Origin: Paenibacillus hunanensis
GTDB taxonomy: Bacteria > Bacillota > Bacilli > Paenibacillales > Paenibacillaceae
Direction of reading: 5' to 3'
Assembly: GCF_014645615.1 (NCBI RefSeq)
Contig: NZ_BMMB01000010.1
Location: forward strand, 1-64,000
DNA length: 64,000 nucleotides
In this document: piece by piece, positions 35,256 through 44,163 of the stretch
How positions within the stretch are numbered: the first letter of the stretch is position 1
How the letters are laid out: each line of letters opens with the position of its first letter
The notes under the pieces: generated by a model
Databases searched by the model: none
What the model was told of the DNA's origin: nothing
The model's input: only the letters and a program-made list of their open reading frames with translations
Made by a program: the position numbers and the translations under genes

Positions 35256-36269
35256 TCACAATGTCGACTCTGTTGACTCCACGATACATTCTGCAAACCG
35301 TTGCTGAAACCAGGCTTCGTCCAGATTTTTGCCAATAATGACGATTCGAGTTAGCCGTTGCTCGTCATCGCGCCAGTTGCGATCGGTATTGATGCCCAGC
35401 ATCATATGCACACCCTGGAATACGACACGCCGATCCACCTGATCCACATGGATAATACCTTTATAGCGATACGTATCCTCCGCATGATTAACCAGCCACT
35501 CATCCATAAAGCGATTGATCTTCTGTAATTGCACTGGACGCTCGTCCTGCAATATGATAGAGTGCACATGATCTTCATGATGGTGATGATGAGCATGTAG
35601 CAGATTCGGACGAATCTCCAGCTTATGGTTCAGATCAAATGCATTCACATCTAGCACATAACGAACATCCAGTGTAGATTGACAGGTATGATAGATCGGC
35701 GCTGACACATTCATATGACGTAGACGTGCTTCGAGCGCCGTTCGTTCTTCTACTGTAACCAGATCCGACTTGTTCAATAGTAGAATATCAGCAAAAGCAA
35801 CCTGTGCCTGCGCTTCCGGTCCTTGATTCAGATGCAGATGGGCGTGACACGCATCCACAAGCGTAACGACCGCATCCATTTTGAAAAATTGAGCAAGCAG
35901 CTCTTCCGCAAGAAAAGTTTGAATAACGGGGCCGGGATCAGCCAGACCAGTCGTCTCAATTACAATCCGATCAAAATTGTAGGCTTGCCCTTTCATACTG
36001 AATTTGCGATCCAATAGCTGTAAGGCAATCCTCACCAGATCACCGCGTACTGTACAGCAAATACAGCCATTGTTCATCTCGATAATCTCATCATCAGCGC
36101 CAACGATTAATTCATGATCAATTCCGATCTCGCCAAACTCATTTACGATCACTGCGATCTTCTGCCCGTGATCTGAGGTTAATAGATGATTTAACAACGT
36201 TGTTTTGCCTGCACCGAGAAAGCCAGTCACAATAGTTACCGGAATGCGTGGATCATCGATTTCATTCAT
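35256..36269 (-). CDS. COG0523/CobW-family zinc GTPase (metallochaperone)
   Basis: A 337-residue G3E GTPase. Seen: Walker A GFLGAGKTTLLNHLL near 17-31, NEFGEIGID, the metal-binding CICC motif in NGCICCTVRGDL near 75, ETTGLADPGPVI, the base-recognition motif NKSD near 168, a histidine-rich loop HAHHHHHEDHVHS near 230, and the CobW C-terminal domain (YRYKGIIHVDQVDRRVVFQGVH). Zur-regulated members such as B. subtilis ZagA bind zinc and GTP and help deliver zinc to client enzymes, including folate synthesis. Here it is directly upstream of folE2 and under one Zur box, so a zinc-allocation role is likely. AAAGGAGG precedes the ATG. Confidence 0.93.
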   Translation of the reverse strand: MNEIDDPRIPVTIVTGFLGAGKTTLLNHLLTSDHGQKIAVIVNEFGEIGIDHELIVGADDEIIEMNNGCICCTVRGDLVRIALQLLDRKFSMKGQAYNFDRIVIETTGLADPGPVIQTFLAEELLAQFFKMDAVVTLVDACHAHLHLNQGPEAQAQVAFADILLLNKSDLVTVEERTALEARLRHMNVSAPIYHTCQSTLDVRYVLDVNAFDLNHKLEIRPNLLHAHHHHHEDHVHSIILQDERPVQLQKINRFMDEWLVNHAEDTYRYKGIIHVDQVDRRVVFQGVHMMLGINTDRNWRDDEQRLTRIVIIGKNLDEAWFQQRFAECIVESTESTL

Positions 36270-36322
36270 CGTTCTACCTCCTTTGCCAGATGAATCTTCA
36301 GCACGTACGCATGACGACCATG

Positions 36323-36715
36323 CTATACGTAATCCTCCTGCTCATCATGTGCCTGCCAATCAGGCCAGAACAGCTCCAGCGGATCTTCTTCCACATATTG
36401 CAGCTGTAGCTCGAAATCACGCTGCCCACCCGCTTCGGTTACTGCATTCCATAATGGGGGTTCCTGCGCAGATAGCTTATTTTTACGAGCATACACATGC
36501 CAGCAGCCATCCGATTGGCAACGCAGACAGGCAAACTCGGTTCGCTCCCAGCCACGTAACGATTCAGAGGGACGAAGCTCCGATAGAATCAATCCATCCA
36601 GCTCTAATTCATACACGAGCTGTACCGCAGTTCGCATCGAAGCCGGCACCTTGGCATCGATATAGCCATCCATAATCTGCTGAATTCGGCGAATGGTAAA
36701 GGTGTCCAATGTCAT
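36323..36715 (-). CDS. DUF3024 domain protein
   Basis: A 130-residue protein matching DUF3024 by eye: FTIRRIQQIMDGYIDAKVPASMR at the N-terminus, LSELRP near 50, and WHVYARKNKLSAQEPPLWNAV. A CLRC pair near residue 69 with Cys76 could bind metal. No function is established for DUF3024. GAGGAG lies just upstream of the ATG. It sits 59 bp after the FeoB-like gene and 54 bp before the zinc GTPase gene, so it is part of the zinc-limitation operon. Confidence 0.8.
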   Translation of the reverse strand: MTLDTFTIRRIQQIMDGYIDAKVPASMRTAVQLVYELELDGLILSELRPSESLRGWERTEFACLRCQSDGCWHVYARKNKLSAQEPPLWNAVTEAGGQRDFELQLQYVEEDPLELFWPDWQAHDEQEDYV

Positions 36716-36773
36716 TACAGCTCCTCCAATCTGCTCTCTTATGTCTGCGTTAATTTGTTATGCTTTATGCTGT

Positions 36774-38447
36774 TCATGCGATCACAATCACGGCAATCAG
36801 CCATGTGCTTATTAACGAAGTTAGTAATTGCCGACCCGCAAGCTTTAATGCAAATCCGACTCCAAGCTCCCTTGAGATCGTCCACAGGGTAACAAGACAT
36901 GCGGTCAAAGTGGAAGCGAGATAGACAAGTACAAGCAGTTGCCCTCCACTCAGCTGTACCAGCCATTGCCCTCCGTCCTGATTCAGCACTAACAAGCCAT
37001 CCTTGCGCAGTATAGAAAACAAAATTCCGGCTGTCGCCTGATGGGGAAGTCCAAATAAAGACAATAAGGGTGCAATTCCCTTTGTGAGTCGATCCAATAT
37101 GCCGCTCCATTGCAGTAAGCTCGCTCCTACACAGATCAGGAGGAAAATCGGCATCGCCTGTGTTAAAAATTGCTTGAGTACCGCATGCAAACGCCAGCGC
37201 ACCGCTCGCAGTGATGGCCACTGCAAAAATGTGCGCCCAACCACAACAGACTGCAAGTTAGACGACTGCCTGTTCCACAACCGTGTATGAGCCGCACCTA
37301 CCAGCACGAGGATCAGCAGATAAGGCAGAAATAACCACGGCCGTCCACCAGAGCTGAAGATCGATAGACTGGCACCGATCTGGTAGCTGCATGCAGAGCC
37401 AAAGGCAATAAGCGACACGCAAGCGCGCCGTGTGCAGCGGCTACATGTACGGCTTTGAAATACAGCAACCACATTGCAGCCAAACCCACTCAGTACCGGA
37501 ATAAGATCCCGTCCATTCAGCCCGATCCGTCTCATCCACCCATCCAGAGAATCGGTAATACGATCTTTCAGCCCACTTTCTTCGGTCAATGCTACGCTAA
37601 GTCCAACGAACAGTACGACTGGAAATGCCCAGATAAAGGAGTAGATACCGAGACTGAGTACACCATAGCTACCCAGAAGCATAGTTTTCAACCAGTCAGG
37701 AAGCTGTAAAGTGAGATTACGTAACGGATCGAGCAACCAATGATCGGCTAAGGGCTGTAGCCAGCCGGATAATACATAAGCGAGAAATACCGGTACAGCA
37801 AATAGCAGCAGTAAGGCAATGACCGATACCGTTCTTCCCCATGTCGTATGCTCAAACCAGGTGATCTGTGCCTCCTTGATCTCTTCCACCGGTGGCTCTG
37901 TTAGTACTGGCTTTCGTTTCATAGGACGCGCCATATTTATCGCCTGTAAAAGTGTACCTCTTGTCGTTATATCCAGTTGCCGTGAATCGACCGCGAGTAC
38001 AGAAATGCCTAACATTTGCCGATAGTGGGTTGTGTAAGCCTCTACTAGCGTACTCGCCCGATCAGCAAAGGTAAGTATAAGGACGATATTTTTTCCAATC
38101 AAGTCGAGCATCTTCAACAGTAACGGTAGCTCACGAGCAGCATGCGTAGCACGAACGATGAGTAGGACGATGTCACTTTGACCTAGCATATTCAAGGCCA
38201 GCTCTGTTGTCAGGCTATCATCCTGAACACGAATACCTGGCGTATCGACCAGTTCCACACTCGATTGTGATGTGGGTATGATCATGTCTGTACGACGTAC
38301 CGTAACCGTCGAGCCTCGAAAATTCGACTCTGCACCTGTATCCATCCCACTTAAACTGCGAAATAGTGCAGACTTACCCGTTGATTCCAGACCAATCAGC
38401 ACCACCGCACGCGGCGTAGTTGGCTGGTTCTGTCGTTCGTTCAGCAT
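36774..38447 (-). CDS. Short FeoB-like GTPase-permease, candidate zinc importer
   Basis: A 557-residue protein with the layout of FeoB. The G domain (about 1-165) has G1 GLESTGKSALF and G3 VELVDTPGI; the G4 position reads TFAD rather than NKxD. The permease domain (about 205-557) has two gate-like repeats, including GFGCNVVAVFQSRTCSRCTRR and a second near SILRKDGLLVLNQDGG. It is shorter than typical FeoB (about 660-770 residues), lacks the usual proline in GCNVPA, and has extra cysteines in CSRCTRRAC. The gene overlaps the upstream oxidoreductase gene by 7 bp and sits in a Zur operon without feoA. I infer zinc or another divalent metal as substrate; iron is the alternative. Confidence 0.8.
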   Translation of the reverse strand: MLNERQNQPTTPRAVVLIGLESTGKSALFRSLSGMDTGAESNFRGSTVTVRRTDMIIPTSQSSVELVDTPGIRVQDDSLTTELALNMLGQSDIVLLIVRATHAARELPLLLKMLDLIGKNIVLILTFADRASTLVEAYTTHYRQMLGISVLAVDSRQLDITTRGTLLQAINMARPMKRKPVLTEPPVEEIKEAQITWFEHTTWGRTVSVIALLLLFAVPVFLAYVLSGWLQPLADHWLLDPLRNLTLQLPDWLKTMLLGSYGVLSLGIYSFIWAFPVVLFVGLSVALTEESGLKDRITDSLDGWMRRIGLNGRDLIPVLSGFGCNVVAVFQSRTCSRCTRRACVSLIAFGSACSYQIGASLSIFSSGGRPWLFLPYLLILVLVGAAHTRLWNRQSSNLQSVVVGRTFLQWPSLRAVRWRLHAVLKQFLTQAMPIFLLICVGASLLQWSGILDRLTKGIAPLLSLFGLPHQATAGILFSILRKDGLLVLNQDGGQWLVQLSGGQLLVLVYLASTLTACLVTLWTISRELGVGFALKLAGRQLLTSLISTWLIAVIVIA

Positions 38448-39571
38448 GTGCAGTTCTCCTGACAGCAGGACAGATCATCAAGGAACATGCCCTCACGGCG
38501 ATAATGCTCCAGCCGAGACACATCATACTGGAGCAATGTACCGATCCGATGCGCGATAACAGCAAAGCGTTGCCGGAATTTATAAATAAAGCAAAACATC
38601 AATTGATCATGCATGACACTGGGACCGCTAACGAATAAGCCTGGTGTAATCAGAGATTCGTCCGCTGGCCCTAGCTTCACTGCTCCATTCCCGCTCCGCT
38701 GTATTAAATGCTCAATCAGGTGCAGACTGCCACTGAAGCCTGTCGCTAGAATCGGGGTCGCTTCGCTATGGATCACATGCTGCTTACCATGATCATCTTC
38801 ACAATAGATGTTGTATCCACCATTTGGTTCTGGCTCTATCCACTGCACTTCGCAACCGCCGATGAATGAGATACGCCCATATTGAATTTCCTGTCGCAGA
38901 CGATCCTTTGTGTAGGGACTCAGCTCCATACTTGGATCACTACTGCCTTTGTCGAGCAAGCGCGAACGTCGATCCAGCATCGTTACTTTTTTCCCTGATC
39001 GGCTCAGGTGGATAGCGGCGTCTGTTCCGCTCTCATATCCGCCAATCACTACCACCTGCTCTCCCTCCAGCGCTGCCCAGCTTGTAACCTGACTATTATG
39101 AATAGCGTACTCACTGCCGGGAATCGCATCCAAGCGGGGATATTGGAATTCGCCTGCTGCCCAGATGACAAAGCGTGCATGCCAATCCCCTGTGCTCGTC
39201 GTCACACAGAATCCATCCGCTTCCTGCTGTACCTCAGTCACCTCTATACCGCAATGTACGGGCAATTCATGATAATCGCTTAATGCTTGCAAGTATTTCG
39301 CGTATTCCTGACCTGTAGGATGCTCTGTATTTAGTGTGTAGGCAGGTGAAGTATTTAAAGCAACTGCATTAAGATCAAGCATTCCGTACGCATTGCTTGT
39401 GAATGAAGGCGTGATCAAACGCATCTCATCAGGCCACATACCAAAGGATGCACCAATCGAATGTCGCTCCAAAATAGCATAATGCTGTAATCCAAGCTCC
39501 TTCAGTACCGTTCCTATACCGATACCGGCAGCACCTGCACCGATAATCAGACAATCCCATCGTTTCTTCAT
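38441..39571 (-). CDS. FAD-dependent oxidoreductase (flavin monooxygenase/CzcO-like)
   Basis: A 376-residue flavoprotein. The FAD-binding motif IIGAGAAGIGIG is near 9-20, and an NAD(P)H-binding VVIGGYESGTDAAIHL is near 172. Also seen are FGMWPDEMRLITPSF near 44 and the C-terminal FAD segment LFVSGPSVMHD. It ends in a cysteine-rich tail (LSCCQENCTC) of a kind that could bind metal. CzcO-like proteins are often found with cation transport genes. It is first in the zinc-limitation operon, directly behind the Zur box, with GAGGAG nine bases before the ATG. Substrate unknown; a role in making or handling a metal ligand is a guess from context. Confidence 0.85.
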   Translation of the reverse strand: MKKRWDCLIIGAGAAGIGIGTVLKELGLQHYAILERHSIGASFGMWPDEMRLITPSFTSNAYGMLDLNAVALNTSPAYTLNTEHPTGQEYAKYLQALSDYHELPVHCGIEVTEVQQEADGFCVTTSTGDWHARFVIWAAGEFQYPRLDAIPGSEYAIHNSQVTSWAALEGEQVVVIGGYESGTDAAIHLSRSGKKVTMLDRRSRLLDKGSSDPSMELSPYTKDRLRQEIQYGRISFIGGCEVQWIEPEPNGGYNIYCEDDHGKQHVIHSEATPILATGFSGSLHLIEHLIQRSGNGAVKLGPADESLITPGLFVSGPSVMHDQLMFCFIYKFRQRFAVIAHRIGTLLQYDVSRLEHYRREGMFLDDLSCCQENCTC

Positions 39572-39585
39572 ACTTTTTCACTCCT

Positions 39586-39612
39586 CATTAATCGTAATAA
39601 TTACGATTAATG
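39586..39612. promoter_or_regulatory. Zur box
   Basis: A perfect palindrome: CATTAATCGTAAT, one central A, then its exact inverse. It contains the Bacillus Zur core ATCGTAAT-N-ATTACGAT. It lies just downstream of the -10 hexamer, over the expected transcription start, and 15-41 bp before the start codon of the first operon gene, an ideal position for repression when zinc is plentiful. Confidence 0.93.
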
Positions 39613-39618
39613 ATTAAT

Positions 39619-39647
39619 AATATAATCTTCTGCTAAAAGTTTGTCAA
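39619..39647 (-). promoter_or_regulatory. Sigma-A promoter of the zinc operon
   Basis: On the minus strand, -35 TTGACA (39642-39647), a 17-bp spacer and -10 TATATT (39619-39624). The start of transcription would fall inside the Zur palindrome. Confidence 0.88.
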
Positions 39648-39758
39648 CATTTCTACAGGTGAATCTATAAGCACAAACGTTATGCAGGATGTCGCTAGCA
39701 TGAGCATTACGCTATTGGAATGATATACAAAACAGATCCGATAAAAATAACAATAAAA

Positions 39759-39795
39759 AAAAGTTTCCCTGCTGCGTTGGCAACATGGAAACTTT
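39759..39795 (-). terminator. Terminator of the GNAT gene
   Basis: AAGTTTCC pairs with GGAAACTT. On the minus strand the stem is followed by a run of T residues. It lies 80-120 bp beyond the stop at 39878. Confidence 0.8.
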
Positions 39796-39877
39796 CCTAA
39801 TATTACATATACCTGATGCTACATATTCATATCCAATCATGCTTTATTGTTATCTCACTTCTAAATAAAGAGCGAAC

Positions 39878-40381
39878 CTAAATAGCATAGCGATAAAACT
39901 TTTTATCCACCTGCATTACAGGAAAACTCTCTGGTAAGCTCTCTTGCTCCACCTCAGCGAATCCATTCTTTTCATAAAAGCGATGAGCTGCCTTGAATTG
40001 TGGAGTTGTACCCAGGTAAATATCCTGCACACCTCGCTCCCGTGCCCATTCGAGCGCCTGTGTCAGCAGTGCATGAGATACGCCCCATGCTTTACCACGA
40101 TAATCCTGATGTACAAACATTTTACGGAGGGCAACCTGCTGCTCACCGATATCCAGTAAGGCAATCGTACCTACAACCTGCTCCCCTACACAGGCAATCC
40201 AGAAGTTACCGTTCCCATGCTGGTAAAAGCCTCTAATATCCTGTAGATCGGGCTGCTGTTCTCGTGTGATCGGAATTCCGTATTCCTCCTGCTGAATATG
40301 TACGATCATGTCAGCAACACGAGCTTGCCAGGTTGTTGCTGCTTCTGCCTGAAATGTCATCATATGAACCGTATTTTCCAA
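39878..40381 (-). CDS. GNAT N-acetyltransferase
   Basis: A 167-residue acetyltransferase. The acetyl-CoA site is recognisable in LRKMFVHQDYRGKAWGVSHALL near 85-106, followed by YLGTTPQFKAAHRFYEKNGF. The start codon is TTG with GAGGAG 11 bases upstream; an in-frame ATG at 40363 without a good ribosome binding site is the alternative. It is monocistronic. The acceptor substrate is unknown. Confidence 0.85.
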   Translation of the reverse strand: MENTVHMMTFQAEAATTWQARVADMIVHIQQEEYGIPITREQQPDLQDIRGFYQHGNGNFWIACVGEQVVGTIALLDIGEQQVALRKMFVHQDYRGKAWGVSHALLTQALEWARERGVQDIYLGTTPQFKAAHRFYEKNGFAEVEQESLPESFPVMQVDKKFYRYAI

Positions 40382-40839
40382 TGTACAGCACGCTCCTCTT
40401 TCATCTATTATGCTTCAGTACAATAAGGACATTTCAGAATTAGTTATCTATATATGCTCCATATGCTCCGATTAGCTAATTCGAGCGCCCTTTTATCCTA
40501 CAAGCAGCTGATGATATATAATATCGCTCCCATCCAGATTTCGATAATACAAAAAAGACTGCTACTCGCTATCGCCTAATGACGATCCGTTGCAGCAGCC
40601 TTTCTATTATATTGACATGGATGAACAGGTACAGCAAGTAAGAGCATCCATATTTGTTGCATATCAATCCATATTCTTTTCATCTAAATGAAGCTTATTC
40701 ATCGTATTAATCCGGTCATACAGCGCGTTATACTTGCAATTTATATAGTTTAAATTCAAAGTATATGGCGATAGGATGCCATTTGTTTAGAATGCAATCT
40801 CTCTGTGGCTGTCTTCATACTCGTTCCAACTACCAACGA
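40382..40839. other. Intergenic region, 458 bp
   Basis: No gene seen. An imperfect hairpin at 40553-40605 (GCTGCTGCAACGGATCG-type arm against AGTAGCAGTC, then TTTTTT on the minus strand) may be the distal terminator of the malate transporter gene. Confidence 0.45.
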
Positions 40840-41805
40840 TTAGAGCAATAATGAGATCAAAATTGGCAGTGAAATCAACGATAAAATGGAGCTAAGTACG
40901 AATGAAGATGCCGTTTCGACCTCCAGTGTTTCAAAGCGTGTCGCAATCATGGCAGCTACAGCAGAGCCTGGGAACGATACGAGCAATACCGCCATCGTTA
41001 CATCATCACTGGACAGTCCCAGCATAGCGGCGAAGGCCAGTGTCAGCAGTGGCAGAGCGATAACTTTGAGTACAGAGATGCTGATTGCACTTCCGCTCAG
41101 TTTAATACGGTTCAGACCAATGGTAACACCAATCGCGAACAGTGCCGCACCGGAGGTAATATCACCGATTTGATCCAGTGAATCCTGCAACAGTTGTGGT
41201 GCATGGAAGCCGAGCAGTGTCAGAATAACGCCGATCAATGGAACACAGGCAAGTGGCTCACGTAAACCGTGCAAAATGGAGTGAATGGTTAGCTTGAACA
41301 GATTCTGATGCTCTCCATCCTGCTGGCTGCTAGCCTGTGTCTTTTTACCAACCGAGCTGACGATCGTTGCGATTGGATCAAGCAATGCATTGACGACAAT
41401 ACCGGTAATGGCAATCGGAATAGCCACCTCTGCTGCTCCAAACAGACTGCCCAGTACCGGAATCCCCATAAAGGCGAACGATGGCTGAGTGGAGTTCAGA
41501 GAGAAGATCGAAGATGTATTCAGGTCCATGCGGAATACGAGTCGCATGATCAACAGCATAATGACATAAAATCCAATAATGCCCAAAAACATCGTCATAA
41601 AAAAAGGCCATTTCTCGATCAGCGTTTGCTTGCTGGTCGTTGTAATGCCGATGAATAGGTGCGCTGGAAGCGCGAATTTGGTAACGAGTGTGTTCAAGCC
41701 TTTGGAAGAAGCTGGACTGAATACTTTAAAATGTCCACCTAAAAATCCAAGAATAATAACAAAGAAAATCGGAATTAAAATCACAAAAATATGACCAACT
41801 GACAT
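40840..41805 (-). CDS. AEC-family transporter, malate permease-like
   Basis: A 321-residue carrier of the auxin-efflux-carrier family with about ten membrane helices (N-terminal IFVILIPIFFVIILGFLGGHF, C-terminal SSFVLSSILSLISLPILISLLL) and the central polar loop carrying KKTQASSQQDGEHQN. Members such as MleP move malate and other organic anions. It lies downstream of the malic/malolactic enzyme gene in the same direction, with a divergent LysR gene beyond, matching mleR-mleA-mleP loci, so malate uptake is the likely role. A hairpin at 41860-41900 separates it from the enzyme gene, so its level may be lower or independently controlled. Confidence 0.85.
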   Translation of the reverse strand: MSVGHIFVILIPIFFVIILGFLGGHFKVFSPASSKGLNTLVTKFALPAHLFIGITTTSKQTLIEKWPFFMTMFLGIIGFYVIMLLIMRLVFRMDLNTSSIFSLNSTQPSFAFMGIPVLGSLFGAAEVAIPIAITGIVVNALLDPIATIVSSVGKKTQASSQQDGEHQNLFKLTIHSILHGLREPLACVPLIGVILTLLGFHAPQLLQDSLDQIGDITSGAALFAIGVTIGLNRIKLSGSAISISVLKVIALPLLTLAFAAMLGLSSDDVTMAVLLVSFPGSAVAAMIATRFETLEVETASSFVLSSILSLISLPILISLLL

Positions 41806-42111
41806 GATACAGGACCTCCATCTTAATGTTGCGCAAAACGACGTGCAGGTAGTGCCCCGAAAAGGGCGGCTGCTCGTCCTGATGGATGAGCAGCCCTTTT
41901 AGTGTAAGCCGTATGCATGATTACAATCGAAACGTGTTCCTTCTATATAAAGATAGATCGCCAAGTCCGTAGTCGAATCTATCATTCATTCTCCTCAGTG
42001 CTGCGTGATAAGTAGCCGTGGCTATCTATCCTGGTAAATCACAATACTGCTTATTGAAACTTTACTTCTATCGAACCGTTACGTTCATCGTATGAAGCTT
42101 TTACCTTAATC
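41806..42111. other. Intergenic region, 306 bp
   Basis: Between the malic enzyme gene and the transporter gene in the same direction. Contains the hairpin at 41860-41900 and no gene. Confidence 0.5.
41860..41900 (-). terminator. Hairpin between malic enzyme and transporter genes
   Basis: AAAAGGGC...GCTGCTCGTCC pairs across a TGAT loop with GGATGAGCAGCCCTTTT, a stem of about 14-17 bp with a small bulge. It may end most enzyme transcripts and reduce transporter expression, or mark separate units. Confidence 0.7.
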
Positions 42112-43827
42112 TTAGCCTACCGGAGTCAATTGCTCTGGCTTGATCTCACGATAGACAGGATGCCACATTGCATTACGTACTGCATCCTCTACATCTTCCG
42201 GTGAATAGCGTGCTACACCATCTTCTACAGCTGCTTTCGCAACAGCAACCGCTACTGCAAATGATACGGATTGCAGATCACGAACGTGTGGCAACAGGGA
42301 TGCACCTGATGCGGAAGAATCCACTGCATGTGCAACCGCATCGGCTGCCGCAGTGAACATCCCTTTTGTAAATACTTTTGCCTTCGTTACAATCGCTCCG
42401 AGTCCCAGTCCAGGGAATACAAATGCATTGTTCGATTGACCGATCTCATAAGTGACACCATTATATTCAACCGGCTCAAATGGGCTACCTGTAGCGATTA
42501 GCGCTTTGCCATCTGTCCATTTCAACAGATCAGCAGGTGTCGCTTCAGCCAGTGGTGTTGGATTAGACATTGGCATGATGATTGGACGCTCTACATACTT
42601 CGCCATTTCTTTGATAACTTCTTCGCTGAATGCACCAGTAACGCCGGATGTACCAAGCAGGATCGTTGGTTTCACCTGTTTGATCACTTCGAGCAGGCTG
42701 ATCTTACCGTCAGCATCAGTTGCAAAATCACGAACCTCTGCCGCAGGACGTAGATACGGTTGCTGGAAGCCCAGTACGCCTTCGGTTTCATCCGTCAGCA
42801 GACCACGATAGTCATATGCCCAGAAGCGACGCTCTGCCTCTTCCTGTGTCAGACCTTCCGTAACCATCGCATCGCGAATCTGATCAGCATTACCGATACC
42901 GGCAGCTCCTGGTCCAAAGATCAGTACACGGTGTTCACGAAGTGGTGTACCACTAACCTGTACGCCAGACATAACCGCTGCGAGAGTTACAGCACCTGTA
43001 CCTTGAATATCATCATTAAATGTCAGCATATGCTCACCGTATTTATTAATGATATTACGTGCATTCACATTACCAAAGTCTTCCCAGTGCAGTAATACAT
43101 TCGGGAACAGCTTGAGTGCCGTTTGTACATAACGATCGATAAATTGCTCATAGCGTTCACCGCGAATCCGTTCATGGCGGTTACCTACATACATTGGATC
43201 GTTCAGCAGCTTCTCATTGTTTGTACCTGCATCCAGTACAACTGGCAATACACGCCCAGGGTTGATACCCGCTGCTGCTGTGTACACAGCCAGTTTACCG
43301 ATTGCGATATTAATACCGCCTACGCCCCAGTCTCCGATACCAAGAATGCTTTCCGAATCCGTTGCTACGATCAGATCAATATCGCCAGGGTTAATTCCGC
43401 TATTACGGAACGCTTCTTCGATTCCGTCCATGTTGTCAATCGAGAGATAGACGCCGCCTGGCTTATGGTAGTGCTGGCTATATTCCTGAATCGACTGACC
43501 GACAGTCGGTGTGTACACGATTGGCAGCATCTCACTCAGATGCTCGCTCAGCAAGCGATAGTACAGCACGACATTTCGATTCGACAGGTCATCCAGCATA
43601 ATGTTTTTACGCAGATTGCTCGATTCATTTTGGAACTGTTCGTAAGCACGTTTCGCCTGCTCTTCAATCGTTAAAATCGTTGGTGGCAGGATTCCGTTCA
43701 ATTCGAGCGCCTTACGCTCTGCTTCTGAAAATGCTACGCCTTTGTTCAAAATTGGATTGGCGAGTACATCTTTACCACGCAATACCGTTCTCAGCGATCC
43801 ATCATTATCAAGATAAAAAGCGTTCAT
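42112..43827 (-). CDS. NAD-dependent malic/malolactic enzyme
   Basis: A 571-residue enzyme of the malic enzyme family, converting malate to pyruvate (or lactate if malolactic) with NAD and a divalent metal. Seen: the catalytic Tyr region LPIVYTPTVGQ near 100, DSESILGIGDWGVGGINIAIGKLAVYTAAAGI near 160-190, metal ligands in HWEDF and FNDDIQGTGAV near 255-280, the Rossmann motif FGPGAAGIG near 310, and PMSNPT near 420. The N-terminus (PILNKGVAF, ALELNGILPPTILTIEEQA) resembles MleA/MleS. Separating malic from malolactic activity by eye is not safe. AGAAGG precedes the ATG. Neighbours (LysR, AEC transporter) support a malate utilisation unit. Confidence 0.93.
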   Translation of the reverse strand: MNAFYLDNDGSLRTVLRGKDVLANPILNKGVAFSEAERKALELNGILPPTILTIEEQAKRAYEQFQNESSNLRKNIMLDDLSNRNVVLYYRLLSEHLSEMLPIVYTPTVGQSIQEYSQHYHKPGGVYLSIDNMDGIEEAFRNSGINPGDIDLIVATDSESILGIGDWGVGGINIAIGKLAVYTAAAGINPGRVLPVVLDAGTNNEKLLNDPMYVGNRHERIRGERYEQFIDRYVQTALKLFPNVLLHWEDFGNVNARNIINKYGEHMLTFNDDIQGTGAVTLAAVMSGVQVSGTPLREHRVLIFGPGAAGIGNADQIRDAMVTEGLTQEEAERRFWAYDYRGLLTDETEGVLGFQQPYLRPAAEVRDFATDADGKISLLEVIKQVKPTILLGTSGVTGAFSEEVIKEMAKYVERPIIMPMSNPTPLAEATPADLLKWTDGKALIATGSPFEPVEYNGVTYEIGQSNNAFVFPGLGLGAIVTKAKVFTKGMFTAAADAVAHAVDSSASGASLLPHVRDLQSVSFAVAVAVAKAAVEDGVARYSPEDVEDAVRNAMWHPVYREIKPEQLTPVG

Positions 43828-44163
43828 AGTTAACAGCCTTCTTTCTTACTTTTTTGAATATTTAATTACTTTTCGTAAACAACCATCAATCACAGTTACT
43901 ATAATAGTCTCATTTTGACATATTGTAAAGGATAAATTTGAACATTTTCTATCAATTTCGTATTTATCATTGACAAAAACTATTATAGATTTGAAAATAC
44001 AATATTTTTGTTTCATGTTTGCGCAAATTTTTAATTTTATAAAATCGTTTACATTTGTCTAAAACGTGACAAAACCAGCGTTTATGCGCTCTAGCAAGAG
44101 ATTGGAAAAATAAATCAAAAATAATATAATGATAGTCACAAGCAATGATGAAGGGAGAAACAT
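43828..44163. promoter_or_regulatory. Divergent control region of the malate locus
   Basis: A 336-bp AT-rich region between the malic enzyme gene and the LysR gene. It includes a cre-like site at 44039-44054 and should contain both promoters and the LysR operator, although no single T-N11-A site stands out. Confidence 0.6.
44039..44054 (-). promoter_or_regulatory. Candidate cre (CcpA) site
   Basis: On the minus strand ATGTAAACGATTTTAT fits the consensus WTGNAANCGNWNNCW with one mismatch (T for the late C). CcpA control of malate and malolactic genes is common in Bacillota. Confidence 0.4.

Larger units (their letters stand above)
39572..39877. other. Intergenic region with zinc-operon control site
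   Basis: A 306-bp region holding the Zur-controlled promoter of the zinc operon (39586-39647) and the terminator of the GNAT gene (39759-39795). Nothing else was seen. Confidence 0.7.

Noticed and set aside
36739..37221. 160-codon minus-strand ORF
   Set aside because: Lies in another frame of the FeoB-like gene; low-quality composition and no start signals.
43123..43674. 183-codon ORF on the plus strand
   Set aside because: Antisense to the malic/malolactic enzyme gene, whose full-length family match is clear.
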